Notes: generated by a model from the letters alone, not told the origin. Positions 1-8,828 are shown, counted from the stretch's first letter. The stretch: 64,000 nucleotides of DNA from Clostridium scatologenes (GCF_000968375.1 NZ_CP009933.1:1984001-2048000), one strand, 5' to 3'. A program made the numbers and translations.

Positions 1-596
1 CCATGAGTAATCATTATTATACTTTTTATAGGCATTCTTTTTTCCTGCCATAGTTCAACTAATTCTGTTCTTAAATTTTCAGCAGTTAAAAAGTCTAATG
101 CTGAAAAAGGTTCATCCAAACATAGCAGCTTTGGTTCCACTGCTAATGCTCTAGCAAATCCTACTCTTTGCCTCATTCCTCCTGAAAGCTCCTTTGGATA
201 TGCCTCTTCAAATCCATCCAGACCTATAAGGCTTATAAGCTCTTCAGCCTTCCTTTTTGTATAATCTTTTGGAAATCCCTTAGCTTTAAGACCTAGCTCT
301 ACATTTTCACCAACAGTAAGCCATGGATAGAGTGCAAAGGTTTGAAAAACTATAGAAGCATAGGGATTTACTCCAGTTACCTTATTACCATCGAAAATTA
401 CTTCACCACAGTCTGGCTTCACTAATCCTGTTATAGTTCTAAGTAGTGTCGATTTTCCTGATCCCGAAGGCCCTAATATTGCTATAAATTCGCCTTCATT
501 TATAGTTAAGTTTATATCTTCTAAGGTAGGCTTATCTGAGCCACCAAAATATTTTGTAATTCCTTTAACTTTTATAAATTCTTTTACACTTTTCAT
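1..596 (-). CDS. ABC transporter ATP-binding protein, NitT/TauT class (C-terminus cut by window edge)
   Basis: This is the ATP-hydrolysing subunit of an importer. About 198 N-terminal residues are present and the rest lies left of the window. The reverse strand encodes the Walker A motif GPSGSGKST (near 445-475), the signature LSGGMRQRVGFARAL (near 160-200), Walker B LLCLDEPFSALD and the switch histidine IMITH right at the edge. The signature with MRQRV is typical of the SsuB/TauB/NrtD group. The ATG at 596 follows a GGGGTGG ribosome site. Its start is only 12 bases from the stop of the two-domain permease upstream, so both are one transcription unit under the M-box leader. Family knowledge suggests nitrate, sulfonate or taurine-like ligands, but the M-box points to Mg-linked control. 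The ligand cannot be read from the ATPase. Confidence 0.9.
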   Translation of the reverse strand, partial: MKSVKEFIKVKGITKYFGGSDKPTLEDINLTINEGEFIAILGPSGSGKSTLLRTITGLVKPDCGEVIFDGNKVTGVNPYASIVFQTFALYPWLTVGENVELGLKAKGFPKDYTKRKAEELISLIGLDGFEEAYPKELSGGMRQRVGFARALAVEPKLLCLDEPFSALDFLTAENLRTELVELWQEKRMPIKSIIMITH

Positions 597-608
597 GTTT
601 CCACCCCT

Positions 609-2327
609 TTACAATTCTATTTTAAATTTTTCTTCTGATAGTACATACAATCTCTTCCACAATATTTTATTAACTCCAACTACTACAATACACATAATAA
701 TAGTAGCTATAAGTAAAAGAGGATAATTTCCTTTTTCTGTAGCCTCTGATATAAGAGCACCAAGTCCTATAGTAGACATAGTTTTTCCACCAAAGTTAAC
801 ATATTCAGATACAATACTTGCATTCCAGCATCCACCTGTAGCTGTTACCATTCCAGTTAAAAGATAAGGAAATATAGAAGGAAGTATAAGAACTTTCCAC
901 TTTTTCCATCCGTTAATACCAAAAGTTTTAGTTGCAGCTTTTAAATCCTCCGGAATAGCCATTGCTCCTGCAATTACATTAAATAATATGTACCACTGAG
1001 TTCCCATTAGCATTAAAATCACTGATGCAATATTAAGTCCACCAAGTTTATTCATAAAGTATATCAAAATCATAGGAAAAAGTGCCGTTGCCGGAATTGA
1101 TGCTACAACTTGAATAATAGGTTGTAAAACATTTGCTACTTTTTTATTCATACCTATAGCTACTCCTACAGGTACTGTCCATATTAATGCTATAAGTTGT
1201 GCTGCAATAACCCTTAAAAATGAATAACCCACAGAAGGAAGTATTCTTCCCCATTCATTTTTTGAAAGCTGCATTAATAATTTAAATGCATTAAAGCCTG
1301 AATATAAAAGTATTCCATAAATCAATATTCTTAATATCCATCTAACTATAAAACCTATTCCTTTTTCTTTAATTTTTTCTTTACTGGCAAGCTTCACAAC
1401 AAACCTGTCTATAGCATCATTTAAATTTTCCATAATAGGTTCATATATTTTTTTAATTAAAAACTCAATAATCACTGATCTTCTCAAAAGTGTAAGTACA
1501 AATGAATGAGGCGCTTCACCAGATTCAGTAAGCTCCATTTTAAACTTATCTGCCCAAACAGTTACTGGTTTCCAAACTAATTGATCTAAAATCACAATAA
1601 CAAATATTAATGCAGCTATCCCCCAAACTAACGCTTTCTTGTCTCCTTGACTTGCAGCAGTTTGCAAAAAAGATCCAATGCCTTCAAGTCTAAAATCCTT
1701 ACCTTTTAATGTAAACATCTCACAAGCCATAAGAAAGAACCATCCACCTGACCAAGACATCATACTATTCCAAACTAACCCAATGACAGCAAAAGGTACT
1801 TCTAGCTTTTTGAATTTCTGCCATTTATTTAATCCAAATACTCCTGAAGCTTCTTCTAAATCTTTAGGCAATATTTTTATAGAATGATAAAAACTAAAGG
1901 TCATATTCCATGCTTGTCCAGTAAATATCAATATAATAGAAGATAATTCCAAACCTATATTATAACTAGGGAATACTGCTATGAGTCCCAAAACTACTGC
2001 TGGTAAAAATGATAATACCGGTATAGATTGAAGAATATCTAGTACTGGCACCATTACCTTCTCAGCTCTTTCATTATGTGCAGCTATATATCCATATATA
2101 AGAGTAAATATCACTGATAAAATATAAGCTCCTGTCATTCTACCAACTGACTTCAATACATATATTGGAAGATTGCTTACATCTGTTGAAACCTGTATAC
2201 CACTAGTACTTACATTTCCTTTTATTCCTGGAGCAATTGCTAAATATAATATTGATATAATAACTAAAAATATAATTATATCAAGTACTCCAAGCTTTCT
2301 ATTTACAACTGTCTTTTCTAACTTCAT
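609..2327 (-). CDS. Two-domain ABC transporter permease, NitT/TauT class
   Basis: Integral membrane subunit of 572 residues in which two BPD_transp_1 permease domains are fused in tandem (about residues 60-260 and 360-560). Single-domain permeases of this class are about 250 residues. Both halves carry the EAA-type coupling loop: EEASGVFGLNKWQKFKKLEV in the first, and KAATKTFGINGWKKWKVLIL in the second. ATG 2327 is preferred over an upstream GTG at 2336 because the GGAG site lies about 10 bases before the ATG and would overlap the GTG. It is first in an operon with the ATPase. No substrate-binding protein gene is seen inside the window; it may lie to the left. Expression should be set by the M-box and terminator upstream. 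Similar fused permeases are annotated as nitrate/sulfonate/bicarbonate transporters, and the substrate here is unknown. Confidence 0.85.
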   Translation of the reverse strand: MKLEKTVVNRKLGVLDIIIFLVIISILYLAIAPGIKGNVSTSGIQVSTDVSNLPIYVLKSVGRMTGAYILSVIFTLIYGYIAAHNERAEKVMVPVLDILQSIPVLSFLPAVVLGLIAVFPSYNIGLELSSIILIFTGQAWNMTFSFYHSIKILPKDLEEASGVFGLNKWQKFKKLEVPFAVIGLVWNSMMSWSGGWFFLMACEMFTLKGKDFRLEGIGSFLQTAASQGDKKALVWGIAALIFVIVILDQLVWKPVTVWADKFKMELTESGEAPHSFVLTLLRRSVIIEFLIKKIYEPIMENLNDAIDRFVVKLASKEKIKEKGIGFIVRWILRILIYGILLYSGFNAFKLLMQLSKNEWGRILPSVGYSFLRVIAAQLIALIWTVPVGVAIGMNKKVANVLQPIIQVVASIPATALFPMILIYFMNKLGGLNIASVILMLMGTQWYILFNVIAGAMAIPEDLKAATKTFGINGWKKWKVLILPSIFPYLLTGMVTATGGCWNASIVSEYVNFGGKTMSTIGLGALISEATEKGNYPLLLIATIIMCIVVVGVNKILWKRLYVLSEEKFKIEL

Positions 2328-2474
2328 TCTAATCACTCTCCTTAATCTTTACTCGTTAATCAATAATTATCACCATCCTCAGTACTCATTACAATTACCG
2401 CCGCCTTTCATATTACAAAATAAACTCTTAAATACTTCATGTCATAATTTTCATAAAAAATATAAAACTTCTAT

Positions 2475-2505
2475 ACAAAATAAAAGAGCCTTAAAAAAGG
2501 CTCTC
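2475..2505 (-). terminator. Intrinsic terminator of the M-box expression platform
   Basis: On the minus strand AGAGCCTT and AAGGCTCT arms (2485-2504) close a small hairpin followed by a T-rich run TTTTATTTT. It lies between the riboswitch aptamer and the permease start, which fits Mg-induced premature termination. The promoter is expected right of 2705. Confidence 0.8.
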
Positions 2506-2539
2506 AAAAAAACTCTGAAGACGAATAAACGAATATTCT

Positions 2540-2705
2540 TATAAACATCCTTCGTTGAGTTTTAGCACTATATAGCTTTGAGTTAAACTCAGCTACATTA
2601 AGTAAAACCTTAATTCGGTAATACCTGTTGACCCATTGGCATCTCTCGATATTTTTGGGCAGTAGCATGTATCTAATATAGGAGCCTCACCTAACAATTC
2701 ATATT
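2540..2705 (-). ncRNA. M-box (ykoK) magnesium-sensing riboswitch
   Basis: Read on the minus strand from about 2700 downward, the leader contains the hallmark M-box blocks in order: GGTGAGGCTCCTATA, then GCTACTGCCC, then ATCGAGAGATGCCAATGGG and GGGTCAACAGG. These are the strongly conserved core segments of the ykoK/M-box family, recognised from memory. The ends are approximate. A terminator follows at 2475-2505, and the first gene downstream is the two-domain ABC permease at 2327. M-boxes normally shut off Mg transporter genes (mgtE, corA, mgtA) when Mg is plentiful, so this placement before a NitT/TauT-class ABC importer is unusual. Confidence 0.9.
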
Positions 2706-2807
2706 TAATTTTATTTGAACTTTTGTACCCTTGTAAGTATAAGTTTTTCAACTTAATTTGTCAATAAAAATAAAAAACCGGTAATAAAAATCTATTCAAT
2801 ACTTTTT

Positions 2808-4046
2808 CTAAACTACATTTTTAAGTTGAAGTGTTCTATATGCTGCTTCTGCAGATGCTTTTAAAATTTCATATGCTTTATCGCAATGTTCTTTAGTTGC
2901 GATAAGTGGTGGAACCATACGAATTACAGAATCTCCAATTAAAGTAACCAACATCTTCCTATCTAAACATCCATGTTTTATATCTTTACCTACAGGTTCA
3001 TCAAATTCAACACCTACAAGTAGTCCTTTACCACGAACATCTTTAATATATGGAAGTGTCTTTAATTTGTCCATAAAGTAGTTACCTATTGTTTTAGCAT
3101 TTTGTGCCAAATGCTTATCTAACAGCTCATTGATTTGAGCAAGTGAAGCTGAACAACATACTGGATTACCACCATAAGTTGTTCCATGAGATCCTATTGA
3201 AAAAGCCTTAGCCACTTCCTTAGTTGCACAAATAGCTGAAATTGGCATTCCTCCTCCCATAGCTTTCGCCATAGAAACTATATCTGGTTTTATACCATAA
3301 TCCATATATGCCATAATACTACCTGTCCTACACCATCCTGTTTGAACTTCATCTAATAAAAGCAGCAAATCTTTCTCATCACAAAGCGCTTTAATACCAT
3401 CCATAAATTCTTGAGTAGCTGGAATAACTCCGCCTTCACCTTGAACTGGTTCAATCATAATTGCAATAGTATCTTCTGTCACTAATGCTTTAAAGGATTT
3501 CAAATCATTAAAATTCGCATATGAGAACCCTGGAAGCATTGGTTTAAGTCCAATTTGGCAAGCATTATCAGGTTGTCCTGTAGCCGTTAATGCACCATAA
3601 GTTCTTCCATGAAAGCTGTTTTTTGCTGTTATAATATGGTATTTGTTTTTACCATACTTCTCTACACCATATTTTCTAGCCATTTTAATCATTGCTTCAT
3701 TAGCTTCTGTTCCTGAATTTTGATAAAATATTTTATCCATACCAATAGTTTTACAAATTTTTTCTGCTAAAAGCGCTTGAGGAACAGTATATGGATAATT
3801 GAAGGTGTGGATTACATCTTCAACTTGTTCTTTTATTGCAGCAACAACTTTTTCATTACAGTTTCCTGCACTATTTACAGCAATACCACCATAGAAATCA
3901 AGATATTTTTCCCCTTTATCATTATAAAGATACATACCCTTTGCACGTACACAAACAAAATCATAACGTTCATACGTGTCAATCATATATTTTTTTACTA
4001 ATGCCTTTACATCTTTTTCAGTTAAATTCTTATCTTTTAATTTCAT
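2808..4046 (-). CDS. Class III PLP-dependent aminotransferase (ArgD/ornithine aminotransferase-like)
   Basis: Fold-type I aminotransferase of 412 residues, normal length for the acetylornithine/ornithine/4-aminobutyrate group. Visible motifs are NSGTEANEAMIKMAR (phosphate-binding loop), SFHGRTYGALTATG, EPVQGEGG, LLLLDEVQTGWCRTG (the Asp that contacts the pyridine nitrogen) and MAKAMGGGMPISA with the Schiff-base lysine. ATG 4046 is chosen over 4052 because GGGGAG is seven bases before it and too close to the other. It is divergent from a LysR regulator and an amino acid ABC importer, so it probably transaminates the imported amino acid or a product of it. The exact amino donor cannot be told; argD itself would usually sit with arginine genes, which are absent here. 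Confidence 0.85.
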   Translation of the reverse strand: MKLKDKNLTEKDVKALVKKYMIDTYERYDFVCVRAKGMYLYNDKGEKYLDFYGGIAVNSAGNCNEKVVAAIKEQVEDVIHTFNYPYTVPQALLAEKICKTIGMDKIFYQNSGTEANEAMIKMARKYGVEKYGKNKYHIITAKNSFHGRTYGALTATGQPDNACQIGLKPMLPGFSYANFNDLKSFKALVTEDTIAIMIEPVQGEGGVIPATQEFMDGIKALCDEKDLLLLLDEVQTGWCRTGSIMAYMDYGIKPDIVSMAKAMGGGMPISAICATKEVAKAFSIGSHGTTYGGNPVCCSASLAQINELLDKHLAQNAKTIGNYFMDKLKTLPYIKDVRGKGLLVGVEFDEPVGKDIKHGCLDRKMLVTLIGDSVIRMVPPLIATKEHCDKAYEILKASAEAAYRTLQLKNVV

Positions 4047-4734
4047 ATTCATACTCCCCTTTATTTATAAATTTTAAAAATTTTTGCAATCACATTGATG
4101 AAATGTTCTATACATGTTTCAATACTATTTATCAAAGTATTTTTGTCATAAAAAATTCATTTTGAATATAATTATAGTTCATCATAGCAACTTTCTAATA
4201 ACCATTTTCAATAATCCATTCATAAAACTTAATATTCTGAATTTTTCATTTTCTTTTATATCATAGCAGTTTTATTAAATATGAATAGTCTCTCCTTTAG
4301 CTGCATTTACTATAATTAACCACCCCCTAATCTGCAGCAATTGTAAAATTTAATAGACTTTTTCCTTAACCAAAGTAACTGCTGATAATTCAATTATGCT
4401 GTTCATCAAAAGCTATAGCTTTACACTTGATTTATCCTTTTTTACAAAGTGATCCTATATGAACTTTTTTTTAATATTTGTATTTTTCATTCGTTTTGAC
4501 TATAATAATACATATTTTTAAAATAGTAAAATTACATTTTTGCATTTTAGACATTACATTTTATCATGGCTGAAAATTATACATACGTTTTCAATATGTA
4601 AAATCAACATTGCACCGAACCTTGAAATTACAAGCTTAATTTATATTAAATCATATATTTTCACAACCATATCACATAAAAATTAAATTTCTAAGCTAGA
4701 TATTCGATACTTAGCTTTAAGGAGGAGATGTAAA
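4047..4734. other. Non-coding divergent region between aminotransferase and LysR genes
   Basis: This stretch of about 690 bases is very AT-rich. It holds the promoters of the two divergent genes, but I could not assign convincing -35/-10 pairs or a LysR operator. No ORF with a ribosome site, tRNA or riboswitch core was seen. Its length is more than divergent promoters need, so it may contain decayed sequence. Confidence 0.4.
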
Positions 4735-5598
4735 ATGGATTTAAAAAAATACGAACTTTTTTCTGATGTAGCTGATAGTGGTAATTTCACAATAAGCGGT
4801 AATAAACTTGGCTATACTCAATCTGGAGTTAGCCACATAATAAAGGGACTAGAAAATGAATTTGGTTTTTCATTGTTTGTACGAACAAGACGTGGAGTAT
4901 CTCTTACTGATAACGGTAAAACAATTCTTCCGCTTATAAGACAACTTTTAGCTAATAATTCTCATTTGGAACAAACTATAAATGCGATAAATGGTCTAGT
5001 TACAGGTTCCATCACCATTGGTACGTATTCAAGCATTGCTATAAATTGGCTTCCAAAAATCATCTATGAATTTCAAAAAGATTTTTCAAGCATTAATATA
5101 AATATAAGAGAAGGTGGTATTGATGAGATAGAATCCTGGATCGAAAATAATACCGTAGATTTTGGCTTTTGCAGCAAGAGAAATTCTCAAGAATTTGACT
5201 GGATACCCATAAAAGATGATCCGCTTATGGCAATTTTGCCAAAAGATTTTCCAATTCCCAAAAACGGTATCTATGAAATTTCTGATTTTCAAAATCAATC
5301 TTTTATAATCCATGGATTAGGTATTGATTATGATATACATCTAGCATTAAGAAAATCAAAGGTAACACCATATACACACTTTTCATCAACAGATGATCAT
5401 ACCATTATTTCCATGGTTGCAAATCATCTTGGCATCAGCATACTTCCGAATTTAATTGTAAAAGATTGGTCTGACTTAATTACTGCATTGCCACTTAAGC
5501 CATATACATTTCGAAGTTTAGGTATTGGAGTAAAATCTTTAAAATATCTTTCCCCTGCTTCAAAAAAATTTATTGAATATGCAAAGAATTTGTTGTAA
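4735..5598 (+). CDS. LysR-family transcriptional regulator
   Basis: 287 residues, standard LysR length. The N-terminal winged helix-turn-helix is clear (about residues 3-60: LFSDVADSGNFTISGNKLGY, then SGVSHIIKGLE, and VSLTDNGKTILP). A periplasmic-binding-protein-like effector domain follows from about residue 90, including ITIGTYSSIAINWLPKII. Start ATG 4735 has AGGAGGAG eight bases upstream. It is divergent from the aminotransferase and sits 170 bases before the amino acid ABC operon, so it is the likely local regulator of both, with the imported or transaminated amino acid as coinducer (inference). Confidence 0.9.
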   Translation: MDLKKYELFSDVADSGNFTISGNKLGYTQSGVSHIIKGLENEFGFSLFVRTRRGVSLTDNGKTILPLIRQLLANNSHLEQTINAINGLVTGSITIGTYSSIAINWLPKIIYEFQKDFSSININIREGGIDEIESWIENNTVDFGFCSKRNSQEFDWIPIKDDPLMAILPKDFPIPKNGIYEISDFQNQSFIIHGLGIDYDIHLALRKSKVTPYTHFSSTDDHTIISMVANHLGISILPNLIVKDWSDLITALPLKPYTFRSLGIGVKSLKYLSPASKKFIEYAKNLL

Positions 5599-5697
5599 AC
5601 ATTTTAACATCTTGAAAATAAAGAATAATAAGATAATTATCATATTGATAAAAACAAATTATATAATTAACAAAAACTCAAAAATATATATTATTTA

Positions 5698-5726
5698 TTG
5701 ACAATTTGTTAAACAAATGCTATTCT
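5698..5726 (+). promoter_or_regulatory. Promoter of the amino acid ABC operon with a palindrome in the spacer
   Basis: TTGACA at 5698-5703, a 17-base spacer and TATTCT at 5721-5726 form a good sigma-A promoter. The spacer contains ATTTGTTAAACAAAT (5704-5718), a 15-base palindrome around a central A. A protein bound there would block RNA polymerase, so this looks like a repressor operator; the regulator is unknown. Confidence 0.65.
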
Positions 5727-5771
5727 GTATACAACAAATCACCGATTACTAAATTTTTGGGGGGATCATAC

Positions 5772-6647
5772 ATGAAAAGATTATTAACAAAAAAAATACT
5801 TTCCACATTAACAATCTTAACTCTTATTGTATCACTAGCTGGATGCAGCAACAGTTCTTCAAAACAAGAAACAACTTCTACGCAAACTACTATTAGTGCT
5901 GATAAACTTCAAGGTGCTTTGAAAGATTATACGTTTAAAATAGGAACTTCTGGTACTTATGCTCCATTTTCTTATTATGATAAAGATGGAAAAACTTTAA
6001 TAGGATTTGATATGGATTTTCTTAAAGAATTACAAAAAATCTTAGGCTTTAAAATCGAAGGTGACAAATTACAAGCTATGGACTATAGCCCATTAACTAC
6101 ATCTGTTGCTGAAGGTAAACTTGATTTTGCTGTAGCAGCTCTTTGTGCAACAGACAAAAGAAAAAAAGTAATGAATTTCACTGATACTTATTATAACGCA
6201 GGATTAACAGTAATTACTAATAAAAATACTAGTCCAAAAGAAATAACTGGAATTGACAGTATTAAAGGTGGTAAATACAAGGTCGCTGTAGAAAAAGGAA
6301 CTGCCAGCAATTTATATTTGGCCGCTGCCAATGTACCTCAAAATAGTCTTCAAATACATGACTCTATTACAACAGCTCTTCAATCACTTGAAGATGGAAA
6401 GGTAGATGCTGTAGTTCATGATGCTCCTGGTACTGCATACTATATATCAACTAAAAAGGATACAAAACTTCAAATGGTTGGAAAATGGTTTGCACAGGAT
6501 CAATCACAATATGCAGTTGCAGTTTCATTTAAAGCTGCTAAAAGCAATCCTCAACTAATGAGTATTTTAAATACAGCAGTTAAAAAATTACGTGATGATG
6601 GTACAATAACAAAACTTGAAGATAAGTGGTGTAAAGCTGCTAAATAA
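5772..6647 (+). CDS. Amino acid ABC transporter substrate-binding lipoprotein
   Basis: 291 residues. The N-terminus is a lipoprotein signal (MKRLLTKK, hydrophobic core, lipobox LAGC), so the mature protein is anchored to the outer face of the membrane. The solute-binding domain of the polar amino acid class (SBP_bac_3) follows, with FKIGTSGTYAPFSYYDKDGK, then IGFDMDFLKELQKIL, and DGTITKLEDKW at the end. ATG 5772 is chosen because GGGGGG lies just upstream and the lipoprotein signal starts there; an upstream in-frame start would put a non-signal extension on it. First gene of the importer operon with permease and ATPase downstream. Its high expression relative to them may be set by the hairpin that follows. 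Confidence 0.93.
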   Translation: MKRLLTKKILSTLTILTLIVSLAGCSNSSSKQETTSTQTTISADKLQGALKDYTFKIGTSGTYAPFSYYDKDGKTLIGFDMDFLKELQKILGFKIEGDKLQAMDYSPLTTSVAEGKLDFAVAALCATDKRKKVMNFTDTYYNAGLTVITNKNTSPKEITGIDSIKGGKYKVAVEKGTASNLYLAAANVPQNSLQIHDSITTALQSLEDGKVDAVVHDAPGTAYYISTKKDTKLQMVGKWFAQDQSQYAVAVSFKAAKSNPQLMSILNTAVKKLRDDGTITKLEDKWCKAAK

Positions 6648-6673
6648 AGATAAATCATAAATTTTATACAAGC

Positions 6674-6747
6674 AGCTTCCCTTGATTATTCAGATTATTG
6701 CAATAAATGCAAATCATTAGTAAAATGCGAATTAATCAAGGGAAGCT
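6674..6747 (+). terminator. Long hairpin between binding-protein and permease genes
   Basis: AGCTTCCCTTGATTA (6674-6688) pairs perfectly with TAATCAAGGGAAGCT (6733-6747) across a 44-base loop. No strong T-run is directly adjacent (TTTC only). It probably acts as a partial terminator or a 3'-end stabiliser that raises binding-protein mRNA above permease mRNA. Confidence 0.6.
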
Positions 6748-6816
6748 TTCAATATTTATTTTTCTATGATTACAACTACTATTGTAGCAAGTTTTGTGCT
6801 AAGAAAGGATGATATT

Positions 6817-7464
6817 ATGGATTTAAGTTTTTTAAAAGTTCTTATGCCTATGCTTTTGGATGGACTAAAAATAACATTAGAAGTTTCAATGTTCGGAATC
6901 TTTTTTGGATTTTTAATAGGATGTTTATCTGGCTTTGCACTTCAATGCAAAAATAAAATTGCAAAGGTTATTGCCAATATCTATTTGTGGATTATTCGTG
7001 GAACACCATTAATTGTTCAAGCTTTATATGTATACTTTGTTATACCAAAAATTACTGGACATGATATTCAGAGCAATGCTGCAGGAATTATAGTAATATC
7101 TTTAAATTCAGGTGCATTTATTGCTGAAATAGTGCGTGGCTCTTTAGAAGGAATCGACTTAGGACAAAAAGAAGCAGGAGTATCTCTTGGTCTAACACCT
7201 TTTCAAACTTTATGGCATGTAGTTATTCCACCTGCTTTTAAATCAATGTTACCAGCTCTATTCAACCAATTTATTATTACAGTTAAGGATACGGCAATAC
7301 TTTCTGTAATAGTAGTAAATGAAATAACAAAACAAATTCAAAATTATGCTGCAGTTACCTTTGATACCATACAAGCTTATAGTGCAGGTGCAGTATTCTA
7401 TTTGGTGATAATCTCAATTCTCATTATTATTCAAAAACAAATTGAAAGAAGGGTTAAAGCATGA
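6817..7464 (+). CDS. Polar amino acid ABC transporter permease
   Basis: 215 residues with about five membrane segments and the HisM/GlnP-type permease signature: IYLWIIRGTPLIVQ and then GAFIAEIVRGSLEGIDLGQ, KEAGVSLGLTPFQTLWHVVI, with the coupling EAA loop. ATG 6817 (protein MDLSFLKVLMPML) is chosen because AAAGGA lies nine bases upstream; the longer frame from 6766 has no ribosome site and runs into the preceding hairpin. The stop overlaps the start of the ATPase gene by ATGA, indicating translational coupling. It works as a homodimer or paired permease with the ATPase and the lipoprotein upstream. Confidence 0.92.
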   Translation: MDLSFLKVLMPMLLDGLKITLEVSMFGIFFGFLIGCLSGFALQCKNKIAKVIANIYLWIIRGTPLIVQALYVYFVIPKITGHDIQSNAAGIIVISLNSGAFIAEIVRGSLEGIDLGQKEAGVSLGLTPFQTLWHVVIPPAFKSMLPALFNQFIITVKDTAILSVIVVNEITKQIQNYAAVTFDTIQAYSAGAVFYLVIISILIIIQKQIERRVKA

Positions 7465-8222
7465 AAAGTTTGATAAAAATTGAAAATTTGTCTAAAAACT
7501 TTGGTGATCTGGAAGTGCTTAAGGATATTAATGTTGATGTTAATGAAGGTGAAGTTATATGTATAATTGGACCTTCTGGTTCAGGCAAAAGTACTTTGCT
7601 TCGTTGCATTAATCAATTGGAAGTTCAATCTGGTGGAACTATATATTATGAAGATAAAGATGTTTGTGCTCAAAAACACGACTTACGAAAATATCGTGAA
7701 GAAGTGGGTATGGTATTTCAAAGATTCAATTTGTTTCCTATGAAAACTGTACTAAGAAATATCACTCTTGCACCAGTTTTAACAAAGAAAAAATTAAAGT
7801 CTGATGCTGAAAAAAAGGCAATGGAACTTCTAGAAAAAGTCGGTTTGTCTTCAAAGGCAAATGTAATGCCTACCACATTATCTGGTGGTCAGCAACAGCG
7901 TGTTGCTATAGCTAGAGCATTGGCAATGGAACCTAGAGCTTTACTTTTTGATGAACCTACATCTGCATTGGACCCCGAACTTGTTGGAGATGTTCTTGAA
8001 GTAATGCGTGATCTTGCAAAAGAGGGAATGACTATGATAGTAGTAACTCATGAAATGCAGTTCGCTAGGGAAGTTTCAGATAGAGTAATTTTTATGGCAG
8101 ATGGATATATTGTTGAAGAAGGAAAACCAGAAGAAATCTTTACAAATCCCAAAAATCAACGTACAAGAACATTCCTTGCAAGAATAGTTGGAGATGATAA
8201 TATATGCAAAAGTATTGTGTAA
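7461..8222 (+). CDS. Amino acid ABC transporter ATP-binding protein (GlnQ-like)
   Basis: 253 residues, normal for the GlnQ/HisP group. Walker A is GPSGSGKSTLLRCIN, the Q-loop is GMVFQRFNLFPMKTVLRNIT, the signature LSGGQQQRVAIARALAMEP, Walker B LLFDEPTSALDPE and the switch histidine VVTHEM. Starts inside the permease stop (ATGA) and its own 3' end overlaps the next gene by 19 bases. Powers uptake of the amino acid bound by the lipoprotein at 5772. Confidence 0.95.
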   Translation: MKSLIKIENLSKNFGDLEVLKDINVDVNEGEVICIIGPSGSGKSTLLRCINQLEVQSGGTIYYEDKDVCAQKHDLRKYREEVGMVFQRFNLFPMKTVLRNITLAPVLTKKKLKSDAEKKAMELLEKVGLSSKANVMPTTLSGGQQQRVAIARALAMEPRALLFDEPTSALDPELVGDVLEVMRDLAKEGMTMIVVTHEMQFAREVSDRVIFMADGYIVEEGKPEEIFTNPKNQRTRTFLARIVGDDNICKSIV

Positions 8223-8806
8223 CAATCAATAGACAATTTGGAAGTTTGGGAAGACCAATTGCAAGAGAACTTTCTACAATACTTGGCGTAGAGTATTACG
8301 ATAGAGATATAGTAGAAACCACTTCACAAAAGTTAAATCTGCCAGTCTCCACCATTAGTGATCATGAAGAAACAAGCTATACATCAAATTTTTTTAATAT
8401 GCTATTTCCCTTGGGTGATAGTTCACTTGATAAACAAAATAAAATATTTGATACTCAACGAAAGATAATATCAGATTTAGCTGACAAAGAATCATGTATC
8501 ATTGTCGGCAGGTGCTCAGACTTCATCCTTAAAGATTATAAAAATTGCTTAAATGTATTCATATATGCTCCTAAAGAATCTCGTTTTAATAACTGCGTAA
8601 ACATATTAAAAATGGCCCCAGGAGAAGCAGTTCGTATGATTGCAGAGGTTGATAAGGCAAGAGAAAATTATTATAAACATTATGCTGGATATTCTTTTGA
8701 GGATATTGAACATAAACATATAATAATTGATAGTAGTTTGTTTGGAGTTAAAGGTACAGCAGAAATTTTATATAAGATAATAAAGAAAAGATTTAAGATT
8801 TCATAG
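8204..8806 (+). CDS. Cytidylate kinase-like family protein
   Basis: 200 residues. The N-terminus CVTINRQFGSLGRPIARELS is the nucleotide-binding loop of the cytidylate-kinase-like family (PF13189 type), where the usual P-loop glycines and lysine are altered to a G-S-L-G-R form. YYDRDIVE follows, then a central SCIIVGRCSDFIL block. Members are common in Clostridia as stand-alone proteins; their substrate is not established. The gene overlaps the amino acid ABC ATPase by 19 bases, with GGAG a few bases upstream of the ATG, so it is cotranscribed with the importer and ends the operon before a strong terminator. Its role with an importer is unknown. Confidence 0.8.
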   Translation: MQKYCVTINRQFGSLGRPIARELSTILGVEYYDRDIVETTSQKLNLPVSTISDHEETSYTSNFFNMLFPLGDSSLDKQNKIFDTQRKIISDLADKESCIIVGRCSDFILKDYKNCLNVFIYAPKESRFNNCVNILKMAPGEAVRMIAEVDKARENYYKHYAGYSFEDIEHKHIIIDSSLFGVKGTAEILYKIIKKRFKIS

Positions 8807-8828
8807 ATTATGATTATAACAAAAGTAA

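Noticed and set aside
2339..2400. Short acidic peptide ORF (M-S-T-E-D-G-D-N-Y) between the M-box terminator and the permease
   Set aside because: Acidic leader peptides are known in Mg regulation, but there is no properly spaced ribosome site; likely chance.
2173..2544. Plus-strand ORF of 123 codons over the permease start and leader
   Set aside because: It lies antisense to the M-box, is low-complexity and has no ribosome site; a shadow frame.
3836..4165. Plus-strand ORF antisense to the aminotransferase start
   Set aside because: His/Gln/Tyr-rich composition typical of antisense reading of AT-rich coding sequence; the minus-strand gene is clear.
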